Shown: one piece after another, positions 6,222-6,266 of the stretch
Layout of the letters: each line of letters starts with the position of its first letter
Position numbering within the stretch: the first letter of the stretch is position 1
Source of the DNA: Akkermansiaceae bacterium
GTDB taxonomy: Bacteria > Verrucomicrobiota > Verrucomicrobiia > Verrucomicrobiales > Akkermansiaceae
Direction: 5' to 3'
NCBI GenBank assembly: GCA_020627645.1
Contig: JAHDGN010000204.1
Span: forward strand, 1-6,266
DNA: 6,266 nucleotides
Translations under genes and position numbers: made by a program
The notes under the pieces: generated by a model
The model's database searches: none
The model's input: only the letters and a program-made list of their open reading frames with translations
Told to the model about the DNA's origin: nothing

Positions 6222-6266
6222 CCCACCTCCCGACAGCCTCCAAAACCCAAGCCCCTCGCCCCCCAT

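Larger units (their letters stand above)
6080..6266. other. Non-coding region upstream of the nuclease-hisF pair
   Basis: These 187 bp hold no credible gene. The plus strand is strongly C over G (91 C against 22 G by hand count). The region contains the nuclease Shine-Dalgarno, an AT-richer patch at about 6091-6112 that may belong to a promoter reading leftwards, a short hairpin, and a degenerate TTCCGCG repeat. No clear -35/-10 pair was found. The gene to the right is outside the window. Confidence 0.5.

Noticed and set aside
6107..6266. Minus-strand open frame starting with ATG at the right edge and ending TGA near 6107, about 52 codons
   Set aside because: The product is low-complexity Gly/Arg/Lys-rich and its DNA is the TTCCGCG repeat plus the hairpin. 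It looks like translated repeat, with no Shine-Dalgarno visible inside the window.

Overview
This 6.27 kb window is chromosomal DNA from a Gram-negative-type bacterium, most likely a member of the Verrucomicrobiota. The strongest clue is a single reading frame that joins MurC to MurB directly downstream of murG. I recall a MurB/MurC fusion enzyme described from Verrucomicrobium spinosum. The taxonomic call is inference; no ribosomal marker is present.

Layout: (1) Positions 1-3100, minus strand: the peptidoglycan genes murG and then murC-murB, overlapping by four bases (ATGA). The fusion runs off the left edge, so the end of its MurB half is missing. This looks like a piece of the division/cell-wall (dcw) cluster whose left part lies outside the window. 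(2) Positions 3101-3195: a 95 bp divergent intergenic region. (3) Positions 3196-4386, plus strand: an ArgD-type class III aminotransferase, the only plus-strand gene. (4) Positions 4387-4610: a C-rich, G-poor gap between convergent genes, filled with several families of short-period degenerate repeats. (5) Positions 4611-6079, minus strand: a membrane-anchored staphylococcal-nuclease-like protein followed 23 bp later by hisF, probably co-transcribed. (6) Positions 6080-6266: non-coding DNA with a 7 bp-stem hairpin and another short-period repeat resembling one in region 4.

How the genes work together: MurC, MurB and MurG are cytoplasmic enzymes of one pathway. MurB makes UDP-MurNAc, MurC adds L-Ala to it, and MurG adds GlcNAc to lipid I to give lipid II. 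ArgD (arginine synthesis) and HisF (histidine/purine link) are housekeeping enzymes with no evident link to the wall genes. I see no phage, transposon, CRISPR array, RNA gene or new defence-type system. The unusual content is the intergenic repeat mosaic, the very strong strand asymmetry in base composition (the plus strand is C-rich and G-poor whichever strand is coding), and the scarcity of Shine-Dalgarno sites.
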